Notes under the pieces: generated by a model
Databases searched by the model: none
Told to the model about the DNA's origin: nothing
What the model saw: the letters and a program-made list of their open reading frames with translations, nothing else
Shown here: in pieces, positions 24,804-33,952 of the stretch
Numbering within the stretch: position 1 is the first letter of the stretch
How the letters are laid out: each line of letters begins with the position of its first letter
Program-made: the position numbers and the translations under genes
Source: Pseudomonadota bacterium
GTDB lineage: Bacteria; Pseudomonadota; Alphaproteobacteria; Sphingomonadales; Sphingomonadaceae
Direction of reading: 5' to 3'
Assembly (NCBI GenBank): GCA_039818985.1
Contig: JBCBSU010000002.1
Location: 124,001 to 188,000, forward strand
Length of the DNA stretch: 64,000 nucleotides

Positions 24804-26945
24804 CTAGAAGGTGCCGGTCACATCCAGCGAAACGATCTGGCCAAAAGCCCGCTCGCGCCGTTCGGTAAAGGCAATGGGGCCATCGCGGCGATCCTCGGAG
24901 AATTCACGCAAAAAGCCATTATTCAGCTGCAATATATTGGTCAGATTAAGTCTGGCGGTCATTCCCGCCACATTTTTGTGCTCAAAGAACAGGCCCAGAT
25001 CCGGCTTTGTTTCAAAGCTCAGGCTGCGCAGGTCCAGCCGGAAATTGCTGGAGTTTTCCCGACGGAAAAATGTCGCCCCCCAAGCGACTTCTGTCTCCGG
25101 CACGTCGTGCCGGAAAGTAAGGTCAATAGTGTAAATACGATCATCATTGATGCGGCGCGATACCCCGGTCAAAGGATCATCGACCCGACTTGTTTGCCAG
25201 AAAAGCGATGTATCCAGCCGTGCACCGGGAATACCGAGATCATCGAACAGCAATGTGCCGTTCAACTCCGCACCCAGCCGCCACGCGCTATCGAGATTGC
25301 CGGGCGCTTCAAGCGTATCGGTAATCGGAACACGATCAATAATATCGCTGATCAGTGTATAGAATAACCGCAAATTCATATTGCCCAGCGAACCGAGACT
25401 TTGCTGTGCCTCTATCTCGAAATTCCAGTTCTGCTCCGGAACCAGCTCAGGATTGCCACCATTTTCTATCTCATTGCCGAGATTTGGCTGGGCAATAAAG
25501 TCAAAGAAATTGAGCTGCCCGACATTGCGCTCCAGCGTGAAATTAAGGTCAAGATTGGAATTGGTGTTCCATGTCAGGGCGACCGAACCCTTGGGGCGAA
25601 CGAAACTGCGCGTAAGGCCAAAGGGCCCTGTTTGTGAAATCTCGCTATATTCCCCACCAAAATTGGATTGCAGCGTGAGATTAGACGCCAAGCGACGGCC
25701 ATAGGTAAGGATGACCTCGCCGCGCAATTCCTCAACCCGGCTGGTGGCGTTATCGAGCTGTTGCGGCACAAATTCGCCATTGGGATCAAGACTGAACAGT
25801 TCCGCTTCGATATCGAGGAAGTTGAATGCCCCCTCGGCGGCAATCTGCCAGTCATTGCCATTTTTGGAGCGCCAGCCATATTCGGCGCGGGCAATACTCT
25901 CACCTTCATCGGCTGTCTGGTCAAACAGGCTGCCGGTATCCGTCTGATCATCGCCAAATAGTCTCAGAAACTGGTCCACTGTCGGGCTGTGCTCATAACG
26001 CTGAAAGCCAATCAGCTTCAGCCGGCCACCGCCCAGTGCAAAATCATAATCGGCGCTGATCTCGAAATTGCGCTCGTCTTCTCGGCTGCTAAATGGCTCC
26101 AATATATCGGCAACACCCTCCTGCGTCCGCAGAGTATCGATCTCGGTGCTGAAATTCTGGATCTGGAAACGGCCGTTAAAGTTGAAGATAGACCCGGCAT
26201 CGCTGGTGCGACCATAAAACAGTGTCAGCGCCGGGCGGTCGGAGAAGAAACGGGCAAACTCATCGCGCAGGAACAGCAGATCGCCATCAGGTCCGGTTAC
26301 GCGCTCGGGACCAAATCCGCCCTGCCGTCGTGCATCATTTTCGACCGTGATGGTGAAATCTGCCTTGCCCAGCTTGCCGCTAACAGAGACTTCGCCGCTG
26401 AACCAGTCATCTTCCAGCCGCTGGCGCAGTACCGGATTCCAGCTGAAATTCCCGGTCAGCCCCTGACGCGACACCACCAGATTGAGTACCTGACCTGACA
26501 GTCCGGCAATATTCAGGGTGGCGCCATCCAATATCTCCAACCGCTCGACTGCCGATGCATTAATCCGGCTGAGTGCGGTTTCAGCATCGTTGCTTTTGCC
26601 GGAAATGCGCTGGCCATTGATCAGCACATTTTGCTGCGCCTGACCCAGACCACGCTCATTGGCGTCAGAGCCAGAGATGGTGAAACCGGGGATTTGCTGC
26701 ACCATGTCCAGCGCCGAGCGCGGATTGAACCGGGAAAAAGCCTCTGGCGCATAGATATCACGGCCATTTTCGCGTGTTGGACGCGGTGCGCTATCGGTGG
26801 TCAGTTCCGGCGGAGACTGCGGCTCCGGATCAGTCGAGGATATGACCGCCTCTTCATCCTGCGTCGCAGTCACGGATTGCGCCTGTGCCGCTGATGCAAG
26901 CGAGGCCGGAACGAGCATGGCGCAACAAGTGAACAAAAACCGCAC
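24804..26945 (-). CDS. TonB-dependent receptor-like outer-membrane protein
   Basis: 713 aa from a GTG at 26945 (AGAGG five bases upstream); a GTG at 26951 is too close to that site. A signal peptide ends near 'AAQAQS'. The plug is recognisable: 'SALDMVQQIPGFTISGSDANERGLGQAQQNVLINGQRISGK' and 'INASAVERLEILDGATLNIAGLSGQVLNLVV'. The rest alternates as a beta-barrel and ends in Phe ('SLDVTGTF'). No clear TonB box is visible near the N-terminus. The ligand is unknown. A 7+7-bp palindrome lies about 80 bp upstream of the start. Confidence 0.88.
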   Translation of the reverse strand: MRFLFTCCAMLVPASLASAAQAQSVTATQDEEAVISSTDPEPQSPPELTTDSAPRPTRENGRDIYAPEAFSRFNPRSALDMVQQIPGFTISGSDANERGLGQAQQNVLINGQRISGKSNDAETALSRINASAVERLEILDGATLNIAGLSGQVLNLVVSRQGLTGNFSWNPVLRQRLEDDWFSGEVSVSGKLGKADFTITVENDARRQGGFGPERVTGPDGDLLFLRDEFARFFSDRPALTLFYGRTSDAGSIFNFNGRFQIQNFSTEIDTLRTQEGVADILEPFSSREDERNFEISADYDFALGGGRLKLIGFQRYEHSPTVDQFLRLFGDDQTDTGSLFDQTADEGESIARAEYGWRSKNGNDWQIAAEGAFNFLDIEAELFSLDPNGEFVPQQLDNATSRVEELRGEVILTYGRRLASNLTLQSNFGGEYSEISQTGPFGLTRSFVRPKGSVALTWNTNSNLDLNFTLERNVGQLNFFDFIAQPNLGNEIENGGNPELVPEQNWNFEIEAQQSLGSLGNMNLRLFYTLISDIIDRVPITDTLEAPGNLDSAWRLGAELNGTLLFDDLGIPGARLDTSLFWQTSRVDDPLTGVSRRINDDRIYTIDLTFRHDVPETEVAWGATFFRRENSSNFRLDLRSLSFETKPDLGLFFEHKNVAGMTARLNLTNILQLNNGFLREFSEDRRDGPIAFTERRERAFGQIVSLDVTGTF

Positions 26946-27025
26946 TGCCACCCTCTTTCTTCGGCAAAGCCTGTATGGGCATTATCCGAAGCCCGCTTTA
27001 TGTGAAACGCGATAACCCCTTGCGC

Positions 27026-27043
27026 TGACTACTGCTGTAGTCA
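27026..27043. promoter_or_regulatory. Palindromic operator candidate before the TonB-dependent receptor
   Basis: TGACTAC, 4-base spacer TGCT, GTAGTCA: a perfect 7-bp dyad. It lies 81 bp upstream of the receptor start and downstream of the HAD gene. The core TAC-N4-GTA is close to the BlaI/MecI/CopY-type operator (TACA-N2-TGTA). No BlaI-family gene is visible in the window. Confidence 0.5.
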
Positions 27044-27089
27044 CAACCGTCGTTCGACAAAAAGCCCCTCATGCAGGATCAGCTTCATC

Positions 27090-27767
27090 TTATGTCCGCC
27101 AATCCACAATATGCCAGCCATGCGTTCTGGCATATTCGGCCAATGGTTGATGCGGGTTTATGGCAACTGGTTCGGCGCCCAATAAAAGCATCGGAACATC
27201 AGAGACATGGTCAGAATATGTCCGCACCACCTGCACCGCGCCATTCTCGCCGGCATGGTGGTTGCGCCAATTTTCGATGCACTCGCGCTTGGCCTCGCCA
27301 TAGCAATTATCGCCATCGATCCGCGCCGTGACCCGTCCATCGCTATCACAGACCAGCTTCGTCCCCAGCACGACATCGAAACCCAGTCGTCTGGCGATCG
27401 CCGCCGCATAAAGCTCATAGGAAGCGGTGGCCATCATCAACAGGCATCCGGCTTCGCGATCGGCGGTGATCCGGCGGCGCGCGCCGGGGCGGATATTGTG
27501 CGCCACCACCTTGTCGGCATAGCTCTCGACATGCGGCGCGATGCGATCGAGCGCTATCGCCGCACCGACAAACAGCTGCTGGTTCAACTCTTTGAGCCGC
27601 GAACGCCCGACCAGACCTGCGAGATAGCCCAGTCCAAGCAGTGCCGAAACCGGCACCAGCAACAATCGCCACGGCGCGACACGCCATGCGACATGCATCA
27701 GAAAGGCGGCATAGGTCGCCTTTAGCGTGACGGTCTTGTCCATGTCGTAAATCACCATTTCGCGCAT
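27090..27767 (-). CDS. HAD-IB family phosphatase (SerB-like)
   Basis: 225 aa. Nucleophile motif 'YDMDKTVT' (D-x-D-x-T) near the start; 'MATASYELYAAAIARRLGFDVVLGTKL' holds motif II; 'TYSDHVSDVPMLLLG' holds the acidic motif III/IV. A hydrophobic stretch at about 22-50 suggests membrane association. HAD-IB proteins include phosphoserine phosphatase and several lipid or phosphatase-like relatives; the substrate is not readable. It is divergent from the Mla operon and precedes the TonB receptor by 138 bp on the same strand. Confidence 0.88.
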   Translation of the reverse strand: MREMVIYDMDKTVTLKATYAAFLMHVAWRVAPWRLLLVPVSALLGLGYLAGLVGRSRLKELNQQLFVGAAIALDRIAPHVESYADKVVAHNIRPGARRRITADREAGCLLMMATASYELYAAAIARRLGFDVVLGTKLVCDSDGRVTARIDGDNCYGEAKRECIENWRNHHAGENGAVQVVRTYSDHVSDVPMLLLGAEPVAINPHQPLAEYARTHGWHIVDWRT

Positions 27768-27872
27768 GGCTGTTCCCTGCTGCCCCGCATTGTCGCTGTC
27801 CTGTCGTGCCGGAATGACCGCCTAAACCATAAAGCCTTGTGAATCGAAAGCCTTTCGAGCATGTAGCGCAAT

Positions 27873-28985
27873 ATGAGTGACGCGGTGGATTTTACTGTCC
27901 TGCATGATGATGAGGATCGTGCGATACTGCATTTCACCGGCCTTCTCGACATCACCACCGCCGGCGAAATCAATCAGCGGCTCGGCGCGCTTGACCAGCA
28001 TATCGATATTATCGACCTGCAGGAGGTGGAGGCAGTCGATACCGTTGGCGCCTGGATCGTCCACAAATTGCGGCGCGACCATATTGCCGAAGTGCGCCAT
28101 GCCTCGCCCGAGGCAATGCGGCTGATGGGCGCCGTAGCCAGCGCCGACGAGCCGGGCCGGGTGCGCGCACCGCAACTGATCGCGCCGTTGAGGATCCTCG
28201 CCGAAATGGGCGAAGCTACGGCACGCGCTTTTGGCAGCATGTTCGGCATTATCGGTTTTATCGGCGCGCTGCTCTCTACCACTGCCGGTCTGCTTCGCCA
28301 TCCATCGCGCTTTCGCTGGCGCGCCCTGATCCGCCAGTTCGAGCTGGTTGGCGTCACCGCGCTCGGCATTGTCGGGCTTATGAGCTTCCTCATCGGCATC
28401 GTGATTGCGCAACAGGGCGCGGTGCAGCTGCGCCAGTTCGGTGCCGAGATTTTCACCATCAACCTGGTCGGCCGGCTGACGCTGCGCGAGCTGGGGGTGC
28501 TGATGACCGCGATCATGGTCGCCGGGCGCTCCGGCTCGGCCTTTGCGGCGCAGATCGGCACGATGAAGCTGACCGAGGAAGTCGATGCGATGCGCACCAT
28601 CGGGGTCTCGCCAATGGAGGCACTGGTGCTGCCACGGGTGATGGCGGCGGTGCTGATGATGCCGCTGCTCGGCTTTTTTTCATCCATAGTCGCAATGATT
28701 GGCGGTGCCATGCTGTGCGCAGTCACGCTCGACATTCCACCGACCACCTTCATCACCACCATCCAGCAGGTGGTGCCGATGTATGACCTGTGGGTCGGGC
28801 TGATCAAGGCCCCGGTATTCGGTGCCATTGTCGCGCTCTCCGGCTGCTATCAGGGCATGCTCGTCTCCGGCAATGCCGAGGATGTCGGGCTGCGCACCAC
28901 CGCCGCCGTGGTCCAGGCGATCTTCATGGTGATCGTGCTCGACGCCTTTTTCGCGGTGTTCTTCACCTGGGTCGGCTGGGGCTGA
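27873..28985 (+). CDS. mlaE: Lipid ABC transporter permease MlaE with N-terminal STAS domain
   Basis: 370 aa, about 110 longer than E. coli MlaE. Residues about 1-95 form a STAS domain ('AILHFTGLLDITTAGEINQRL', 'DIIDLQEVEAVDTVGAWIV'), the role played by separate MlaB in E. coli. From about 115 the MlaE permease follows, with 'LTLRELGVLMTAIMVAGRSGSAFAAQIGTMKLTEEVDAMRTIGVSP', the family signature. The complex moves phospholipids between inner and outer membrane. It is the first gene of a four-gene operon. Confidence 0.94.
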   Translation: MSDAVDFTVLHDDEDRAILHFTGLLDITTAGEINQRLGALDQHIDIIDLQEVEAVDTVGAWIVHKLRRDHIAEVRHASPEAMRLMGAVASADEPGRVRAPQLIAPLRILAEMGEATARAFGSMFGIIGFIGALLSTTAGLLRHPSRFRWRALIRQFELVGVTALGIVGLMSFLIGIVIAQQGAVQLRQFGAEIFTINLVGRLTLRELGVLMTAIMVAGRSGSAFAAQIGTMKLTEEVDAMRTIGVSPMEALVLPRVMAAVLMMPLLGFFSSIVAMIGGAMLCAVTLDIPPTTFITTIQQVVPMYDLWVGLIKAPVFGAIVALSGCYQGMLVSGNAEDVGLRTTAAVVQAIFMVIVLDAFFAVFFTWVGWG

Positions 28986-28992
28986 GCACGCC

Positions 28993-29814
28993 ATGGAAAA
29001 AAACGAAAACGCAACCCCGGAAAATGGCGCTGGCGAGCCGATCATCAGCATTCGCGGCCTGCGCAACGCCTTTGGCGAGCAGGTGGTGCACGAGCATCTC
29101 GACCTCGATGTCCGTCGCGGCGAGATTATCGGCGTTGTCGGCGGTTCGGGCACCGGCAAATCGGTGCTGATGCGTTCGATCATCGGGCTGCAGCAACCCG
29201 AGCAGGGCGAAATAACCGTGCTCGGCAAAAATGTCTGCGGCGGTGACCGCAGCTATCTCGGCATTCGCCGCCGCTGGGGCGTATTGTTTCAGGGCGGGGC
29301 GCTGTTCTCGACCCTGACAGTCGGCGAGAATGTTACCGTGCCGATGAAGGAGTTTTACCCCAATATCCCCCAGGATCTGCGGCACGAAATCGCGCTGTAC
29401 AAGATCGTGCTTTCCGGCCTGCCGTCCAATGCCGCCAATAAATATCCTTCCGAACTGTCGGGCGGCATGAAGAAACGCGCCGGTCTCGCCCGGGCGCTGG
29501 CGCTCGACCCCGATCTGCTGTTCCTCGACGAGCCGACCGCCGGGCTCGACCCGATCGGTGCCGCCGCTTTTGACGAGCTGACGCGAGAATTGCAGCAGAC
29601 ACTGGGCCTCACCGTATTTCTCATCACCCATGACCTCGACACGCTGTACGAGATTTGCGACCGCGTCGCGGTGCTGGCGGACAAGCGGGTGATTGCCGTC
29701 GGCACCATCGACGAACTGCTGGCCACCGACCATCCATGGATTCAGGAATATTTCAACGGACCGCGAGGCCGCGCGGCAAAATCCTCTTTCACCCGTGCGC
29801 ATGAGCAGGATTGA
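28993..29814 (+). CDS. mlaF: Lipid ABC transporter ATPase MlaF
   Basis: 273 aa. Walker A 'GGSGTGKSVLM', Q-loop region 'GVLFQGGALFSTLTVGENV', signature 'LSGGMKKRAGLARALALDP', Walker B 'LLFLDEPTAGLDPIGA', H-loop 'ITHDLDTLYEICDR'. The MlaF-specific 'PMKEF' and 'FNGPRGRAA' features near the C-terminus are present. It starts 7 bp after mlaE. It powers the MCE lipid transporter at the inner membrane. Confidence 0.95.
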   Translation: MEKNENATPENGAGEPIISIRGLRNAFGEQVVHEHLDLDVRRGEIIGVVGGSGTGKSVLMRSIIGLQQPEQGEITVLGKNVCGGDRSYLGIRRRWGVLFQGGALFSTLTVGENVTVPMKEFYPNIPQDLRHEIALYKIVLSGLPSNAANKYPSELSGGMKKRAGLARALALDPDLLFLDEPTAGLDPIGAAAFDELTRELQQTLGLTVFLITHDLDTLYEICDRVAVLADKRVIAVGTIDELLATDHPWIQEYFNGPRGRAAKSSFTRAHEQD

Positions 29815-29893
29815 GCGGATCGTCATGACGGCAAAAGCGGGCATCGGACAAATTTGCGCTGTAAAAAGCGACACAAAAGGATAGACAGGCTCA

Positions 29894-30835
29894 ATGGAAA
29901 CACGCGCAAACCATATCTGGGTCGGTGCCGTCACCCTTACCCTGCTGCTCGGTGTCGCCTTGTTCATCGTCTGGCTGGCGCGCTTCGGCGACGGCGACAT
30001 GAAGCAATATGACATCTTCTTCAAACAGTCGGTCAGCGGTCTTGCGGTTGGTTCGGGCGTCTCCTTTTCCGGGGTCAATGCCGGACAGGTGACCGAGGTG
30101 CAGCTCTGGGACAAGGATCCCGAATTTGTCCGTGTGCGCATATCGGTCGATGACAATATCCCGATATTGCAGGGCACCACCGCAACTATCCAGAGCATCA
30201 GCTTCACCGCGCCGCCGCAAATCCAGCTCGATGGCGCGCTCAAGGGCCAGGATCCGATCACCACGCCGGGACCCGAGGGTGTGCCCGTCATCCCGACCAA
30301 GCCGGGAGCGCTGGGCGAGCTGCTCAGCAATGCGCCGCTGCTGATCGAGCGACTGGCGACGCTGACCGAGAGGCTGACCCAGACATTGTCGCCGGAAAAC
30401 CAGGAATCCATTGCGGCGCTGCTCGCCAATTCGGCGGAGATCACCGAGGCGTTGTCGAAAGATGCGCCGCAAATCGGCCAGTCACTGCAGGAATTACAGG
30501 CGACGTTGCGGAGCGCCCAGGCCACGCTCGACAAATATGGCGCGCTCGCCGACAGCGCCAACGGACTGCTCGGGAAAGAAGGTACGGCGCTGGCCACCGA
30601 GTTGCGCCAGACACTGGACAGCGCCCAGGGTGCAATGGACGAATTGCAGCGCACCGCTGCTGCGGCACAACCGGGTCTGGCGGAATTCTCCAACGAGACA
30701 CTGCCACAGACCGAAGCCCTGATCCGCGACTTGCGGGCGACCTCTGCCGCGCTCACCGCGATCACCGAAAAACTCGACCAAGAAGGTGCCGGCGCTCTGC
30801 TCGGTTCCCCTGCGCTGCCGGACTATGAACCATGA
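29894..30835 (+). CDS. mlaD: MlaD-family MCE-domain protein
   Basis: 313 aa. One N-terminal membrane anchor (about 9-29) then an MCE domain ('YDIFFKQSVSGLAVGSGVSFSGVNAGQVTEVQLW', 'ATIQSISFTAPPQIQLDG'). The remaining ~170 residues are predicted helical/coiled, with repeated A/E/L-rich segments, as in longer MCE proteins that form tunnels. It is the periplasmic substrate-binding ring of the lipid transporter. A 79-bp gap separates it from mlaF. Its TGA overlaps the start of the lipoprotein gene (ATGA). Confidence 0.92.
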   Translation: METRANHIWVGAVTLTLLLGVALFIVWLARFGDGDMKQYDIFFKQSVSGLAVGSGVSFSGVNAGQVTEVQLWDKDPEFVRVRISVDDNIPILQGTTATIQSISFTAPPQIQLDGALKGQDPITTPGPEGVPVIPTKPGALGELLSNAPLLIERLATLTERLTQTLSPENQESIAALLANSAEITEALSKDAPQIGQSLQELQATLRSAQATLDKYGALADSANGLLGKEGTALATELRQTLDSAQGAMDELQRTAAAAQPGLAEFSNETLPQTEALIRDLRATSAALTAITEKLDQEGAGALLGSPALPDYEP

Positions 30836-31434
30836 CAATTGCCCAATCGCCGAAAATCCTTGCGCTGACCATCGCCATGGCGTTGCCGCTGGCGAGCTGT
30901 GTCAGCTTTGGTAGCGCCGAACCGCCCGAGGCTTTGCTGACACTGACCCCGGATGAGCCGCTGGCCCGGGACAGTGCGCGTGACGCCACAACCTCAAAGG
31001 CGCTGATCGTGTCGCTGCCCCAGTCGCCGCGCAGCCTCAACACCAACCGTGTGCCGGTGCAAGTCGATGATACCTCGATCGCTTATGTTCAGCAGGCGCT
31101 GTGGGTCGATCGCCCGGCCAAGCTGTTTCAGGCGCTGGTGATGGAAACCGTGCGCGCGCGCACCGAAAGGCTGGTCCTGCCAATCGAGGATGCCCAGAGC
31201 CGCGAGGCAACGATCATTTCCGGGACGCTGGTGCATTTCGGCTATGATGCACGCAGCGGCGAGGCCGTGGTCACCTATGATGCGGTGCGGCGTGAACGCA
31301 GCGGTGAGGTCAGCACCCGCCGCTTCGAAGAGCGTGAACCGGTAAGCCTGGTCGAGGCTGCACCTGTCGGTCGCGCGATCAACAATGCTGCCAACCGCGT
31401 CGCCATCGCCATTGCCGACTGGGTGGGCGAATAG
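30832..31434 (+). CDS. ABC-type transport auxiliary lipoprotein (PqiC/DUF330-like)
   Basis: 200 aa with a lipoprotein signal (Cys in 'PLASCVSFG'). The domain is recognised from 'VSLPQSPRSLNTNRVPVQVDDTSIAYVQQALWVDRPAKLFQALVMETV', typical of the ABC_trans_aux family, which accompanies MCE transporters and resembles PqiC. It likely anchors the pathway at the outer membrane. Start coupled to mlaD. MlaC and MlaA are not adjacent, so this operon follows the PqiC-type rather than the E. coli mla arrangement. Confidence 0.88.
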   Translation: MTIAQSPKILALTIAMALPLASCVSFGSAEPPEALLTLTPDEPLARDSARDATTSKALIVSLPQSPRSLNTNRVPVQVDDTSIAYVQQALWVDRPAKLFQALVMETVRARTERLVLPIEDAQSREATIISGTLVHFGYDARSGEAVVTYDAVRRERSGEVSTRRFEEREPVSLVEAAPVGRAINNAANRVAIAIADWVGE

Positions 31435-31462
31435 ACGCTTTCTACCAGCGTATCATCACAAC

Positions 31463-32605
31463 ATGGGAGCTATTGTGACCAGTCTGTTCGACCCTATCCA
31501 GCTTGGGGCCATCAACGCGCCCAACCGTATCATCATGGCACCGCTGACCCGCTGCCGCGCGACACAAGCACATGTGCCCAATGCGATACAGGGCGATTAT
31601 TATGCCCAACGGGCGACAGCGGGCCTGATTCTCTCCGAAGCCACAGGCATCAGCCAGGAAGGCCTGGGCACCTGCTTTGCCCCCGGCATCTGGAATGACC
31701 CGCAGACCGAAGCATGGAGGCCGATTGTCGAGCAGGTGCATGAAGCGGGCGGGCGGATTTTCTGCCAGCTCTGGCATATGGGGCGACTGGTGCATCCGGA
31801 TTTTAATAGTGGAAAAGCCCCGGTTTCTTCCTCCGCAACCACCGGGCCGGGCAATACCCGCACCTATCAGGGCAAAAAACCCTATGCCGAAGCACGACCA
31901 CTTGCAGTGGATGAGATTCCGCGCTTGCTCGACGATTATGCCCGCGCCGCCGAAAACGCGAAACGTGCCGGTTTCGACGGGGTGCAACTGCACGCCGCCA
32001 ATGGCTATCTGATCGACCAGTTTATCCGCTCGGGCACCAATAAGCGCGACGATGATTATGGCGGCCCGATCGCCAATCGCATCCGCCTGCTCGGCGAGGT
32101 CACACAAAGGCTGGTGGATGTCTGGGGCAGCGATCACATCGCGGTGCGCATGTCGCCCAATGGCGACAGCCAGGGCGCCGATGACGCAACGCCGAACGAC
32201 ACCTTCACCGCTGCGGCAAAGCTGCTCGATTCTATCGGCATCGCCTTTCTCGAGCTGCGCGAGCCGCCGCCCTTTGGCACCTATGGCAACACCGATATCC
32301 CCGCCGTCAGCCCGCATATCCGGCAGGTGTTCAAGGCACCACTGATCCTCAACAGCGATTATGACAAGGCGCGCGCCGAAGAAGCGCTGACAGAAGACCG
32401 TTGTGACGCCATCAGCTTTGGCCGCCCGTTCATCACCAATCCCGATCTGGTCGAACGCCTGCGCAACGATACACCGCTCAACCCGGCACTGGGTGGTGAA
32501 ACGCCATGGCACTTCACTCCAACATGGTACAGCCAGGGTAGCGAGGGCTATACCGATTATCCAGCGCTGGACGCTACAACGGCGGCGGAGAGCAGCGCCG
32601 CATGA
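31463..32605 (+). CDS. Old Yellow Enzyme family alkene reductase
   Basis: 380 aa from the ATG at 31463; the frame opens 78 bases earlier inside the preceding gene and a GTG at 31475 is possible. Motifs: 'NRIIMAPLTRCRA' (FMN binding), 'GRIFCQLWHMGRLVHPDF', the substrate pair H-x-x-N in 'VQLHAANGYLIDQFIRSGTNKRDDDYGG', and 'DAISFGRPFITNPDLVER'. NAD(P)H-dependent reduction of activated alkenes, as in NemA. Its stop overlaps the start of a desaturase-family gene (ATGA), so they are coupled. Confidence 0.93.
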   Translation: MGAIVTSLFDPIQLGAINAPNRIIMAPLTRCRATQAHVPNAIQGDYYAQRATAGLILSEATGISQEGLGTCFAPGIWNDPQTEAWRPIVEQVHEAGGRIFCQLWHMGRLVHPDFNSGKAPVSSSATTGPGNTRTYQGKKPYAEARPLAVDEIPRLLDDYARAAENAKRAGFDGVQLHAANGYLIDQFIRSGTNKRDDDYGGPIANRIRLLGEVTQRLVDVWGSDHIAVRMSPNGDSQGADDATPNDTFTAAAKLLDSIGIAFLELREPPPFGTYGNTDIPAVSPHIRQVFKAPLILNSDYDKARAEEALTEDRCDAISFGRPFITNPDLVERLRNDTPLNPALGGETPWHFTPTWYSQGSEGYTDYPALDATTAAESSAA

Positions 32606-33399
32606 TCGCCAGTGATCGGCCCTGGCTGATCACTGGCCTGCTGCTCGGCACTGCCATATTGTTGCTGCTGGCCGAGCGGTTGCGCGCCCGCCGCGCATTG
32701 ACCGATCCGCTGTTCACCCGCTGGCGTACCCATCTTGGCTTTGTCCTGATCAACCTGCCGGTCGAACGGGGAATGCAGGCGCTGATGGCGATTGCGCTTT
32801 ATGGCGGCATCACCGCGCTGGGCCGCGGCGATTTCGGGCTGCTGCCGCTTCTTGGCCTGCCAATCTGGGCCAAATGGTTGCTGGCGGTACTGCTGCTCGA
32901 TCTCGCAGTGTGGGCCCAGCATGTTGCCACACATCACATCCCGCTATTGTGGCGGCTCCACCGTGTCCACCACGCTGACCGGGATTTCGACATGACCACC
33001 GCGCTGCGCTTCCATCCGCTCGAGATTGGCCTCTCCATGGCCTATAAGATGCTGGTAGCGTTTCTGCTCGGTGTACCGCTGGGGGCACTGGTCCTGTTCG
33101 AGCTGCTGTTGTCGCTGTTTCCGCTGTTCAACCATGCCAATATCGCACTGCCGAAAACCCTCGACCGGGTGCTGCGCTGGCTGGTGGTCACGCCCGACAT
33201 GCACCGGGTGCATCACAGCAGCATTGTCGAGGAGACCAACAGCAATTACGGCTTCTGCTTCGCACTGTGGGACCGGCTGTTCGGCACCTATGTCGCCCAG
33301 CCGCAGCATGGCCATCAGGCGATGACCATCGGCCTTGAGGAATGGCAGGATAAGCAGCCAAGGCGTTTCGGCTGGTCGCTGAAACTGCCTTTCCTGTAA
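32602..33399 (+). CDS. Sterol desaturase family membrane enzyme (second copy)
   Basis: 265 aa with about four membrane segments. Histidine clusters 'WAQHVATHHIPLLWRLHRVHHAD' and 'TPDMHRVHHSSI' define the di-iron fatty acid hydroxylase fold. It is shorter than the member at 18791-19738 and lacks its charged tail. It is translationally coupled to the alkene reductase, which may hint at a shared hydrophobic substrate. The substrate is unknown. Confidence 0.88.
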   Translation: MIASDRPWLITGLLLGTAILLLLAERLRARRALTDPLFTRWRTHLGFVLINLPVERGMQALMAIALYGGITALGRGDFGLLPLLGLPIWAKWLLAVLLLDLAVWAQHVATHHIPLLWRLHRVHHADRDFDMTTALRFHPLEIGLSMAYKMLVAFLLGVPLGALVLFELLLSLFPLFNHANIALPKTLDRVLRWLVVTPDMHRVHHSSIVEETNSNYGFCFALWDRLFGTYVAQPQHGHQAMTIGLEEWQDKQPRRFGWSLKLPFL

Positions 33400-33469
33400 G
33401 CCGACACTGCTTGTCGCAAGCCCTGACGCGCGCTATCGCCACAACAGAATCAAAGCTGGGAGACAGCCA

Positions 33470-33952
33470 ATGCCAGGCCTGTATTTTGAAGAATTTACCG
33501 TCGGCCAGACATTTCAGCATGCACTGCGCCGCACCGTGACCGAGACCGACAATCTGATGTTCTCGGCGATGACGCACAATCCGGCCGCGCTGCATCTCGA
33601 TGAGCAATGGTGTCAGGAGAATAGCGAGTTTGGCACCCGCATCATCAACAGCTGTTTCACCCTGGGCCTGATGGTCGGCATCTCGGTCGGCGACACCACG
33701 CTCGGCACCACCGTCGCCAATCTTGGCTGGGACGAAGTGCGCTTTCCGGCGCCGCTCTTCGCTGGCGATACGGTGCGGGTGGAGAGCGAGGTGCTCGATC
33801 TGCGCCCCAGCAAATCGCGCCCCGGGCAGGGCATCGTCACCTTCGCCCATCGCGCTTATAATCAGAAGGATATCCTTGTCGCCAGCTGCAAGCGCGCAGC
33901 GCTGATGCTGCCCAATCCGGGCACGGCAACACAGGAAGCGGACGCCGCATGA
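33470..33952 (+). CDS. MaoC family hot-dog hydratase/dehydratase
   Basis: 160 aa, single hot-dog domain. 'YFEEFTVGQTFQHALRRTVTETDNLMFSAMTHNPAALHLDEQW' is the MaoC pattern with the D/H hydratase dyad region ('NPAALHLD'), followed by 'GISVGDTTLGTTVANLGWDEVRFPAPLFAGDTVRVESEVLDLRPS'. Acts on an acyl-CoA double bond; related to mesaconyl-CoA hydratase-type proteins. GGGAGA lies nine bases before the ATG. Its stop overlaps the start of the CitE-like lyase. Confidence 0.9.
   Translation: MPGLYFEEFTVGQTFQHALRRTVTETDNLMFSAMTHNPAALHLDEQWCQENSEFGTRIINSCFTLGLMVGISVGDTTLGTTVANLGWDEVRFPAPLFAGDTVRVESEVLDLRPSKSRPGQGIVTFAHRAYNQKDILVASCKRAALMLPNPGTATQEADAA

Noticed and set aside
28963-30765. A 600-codon open frame antisense to mlaF-mlaD
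   Set aside because: The opposite strand carries two fully recognisable genes; the composition of this frame is that of a shadow.
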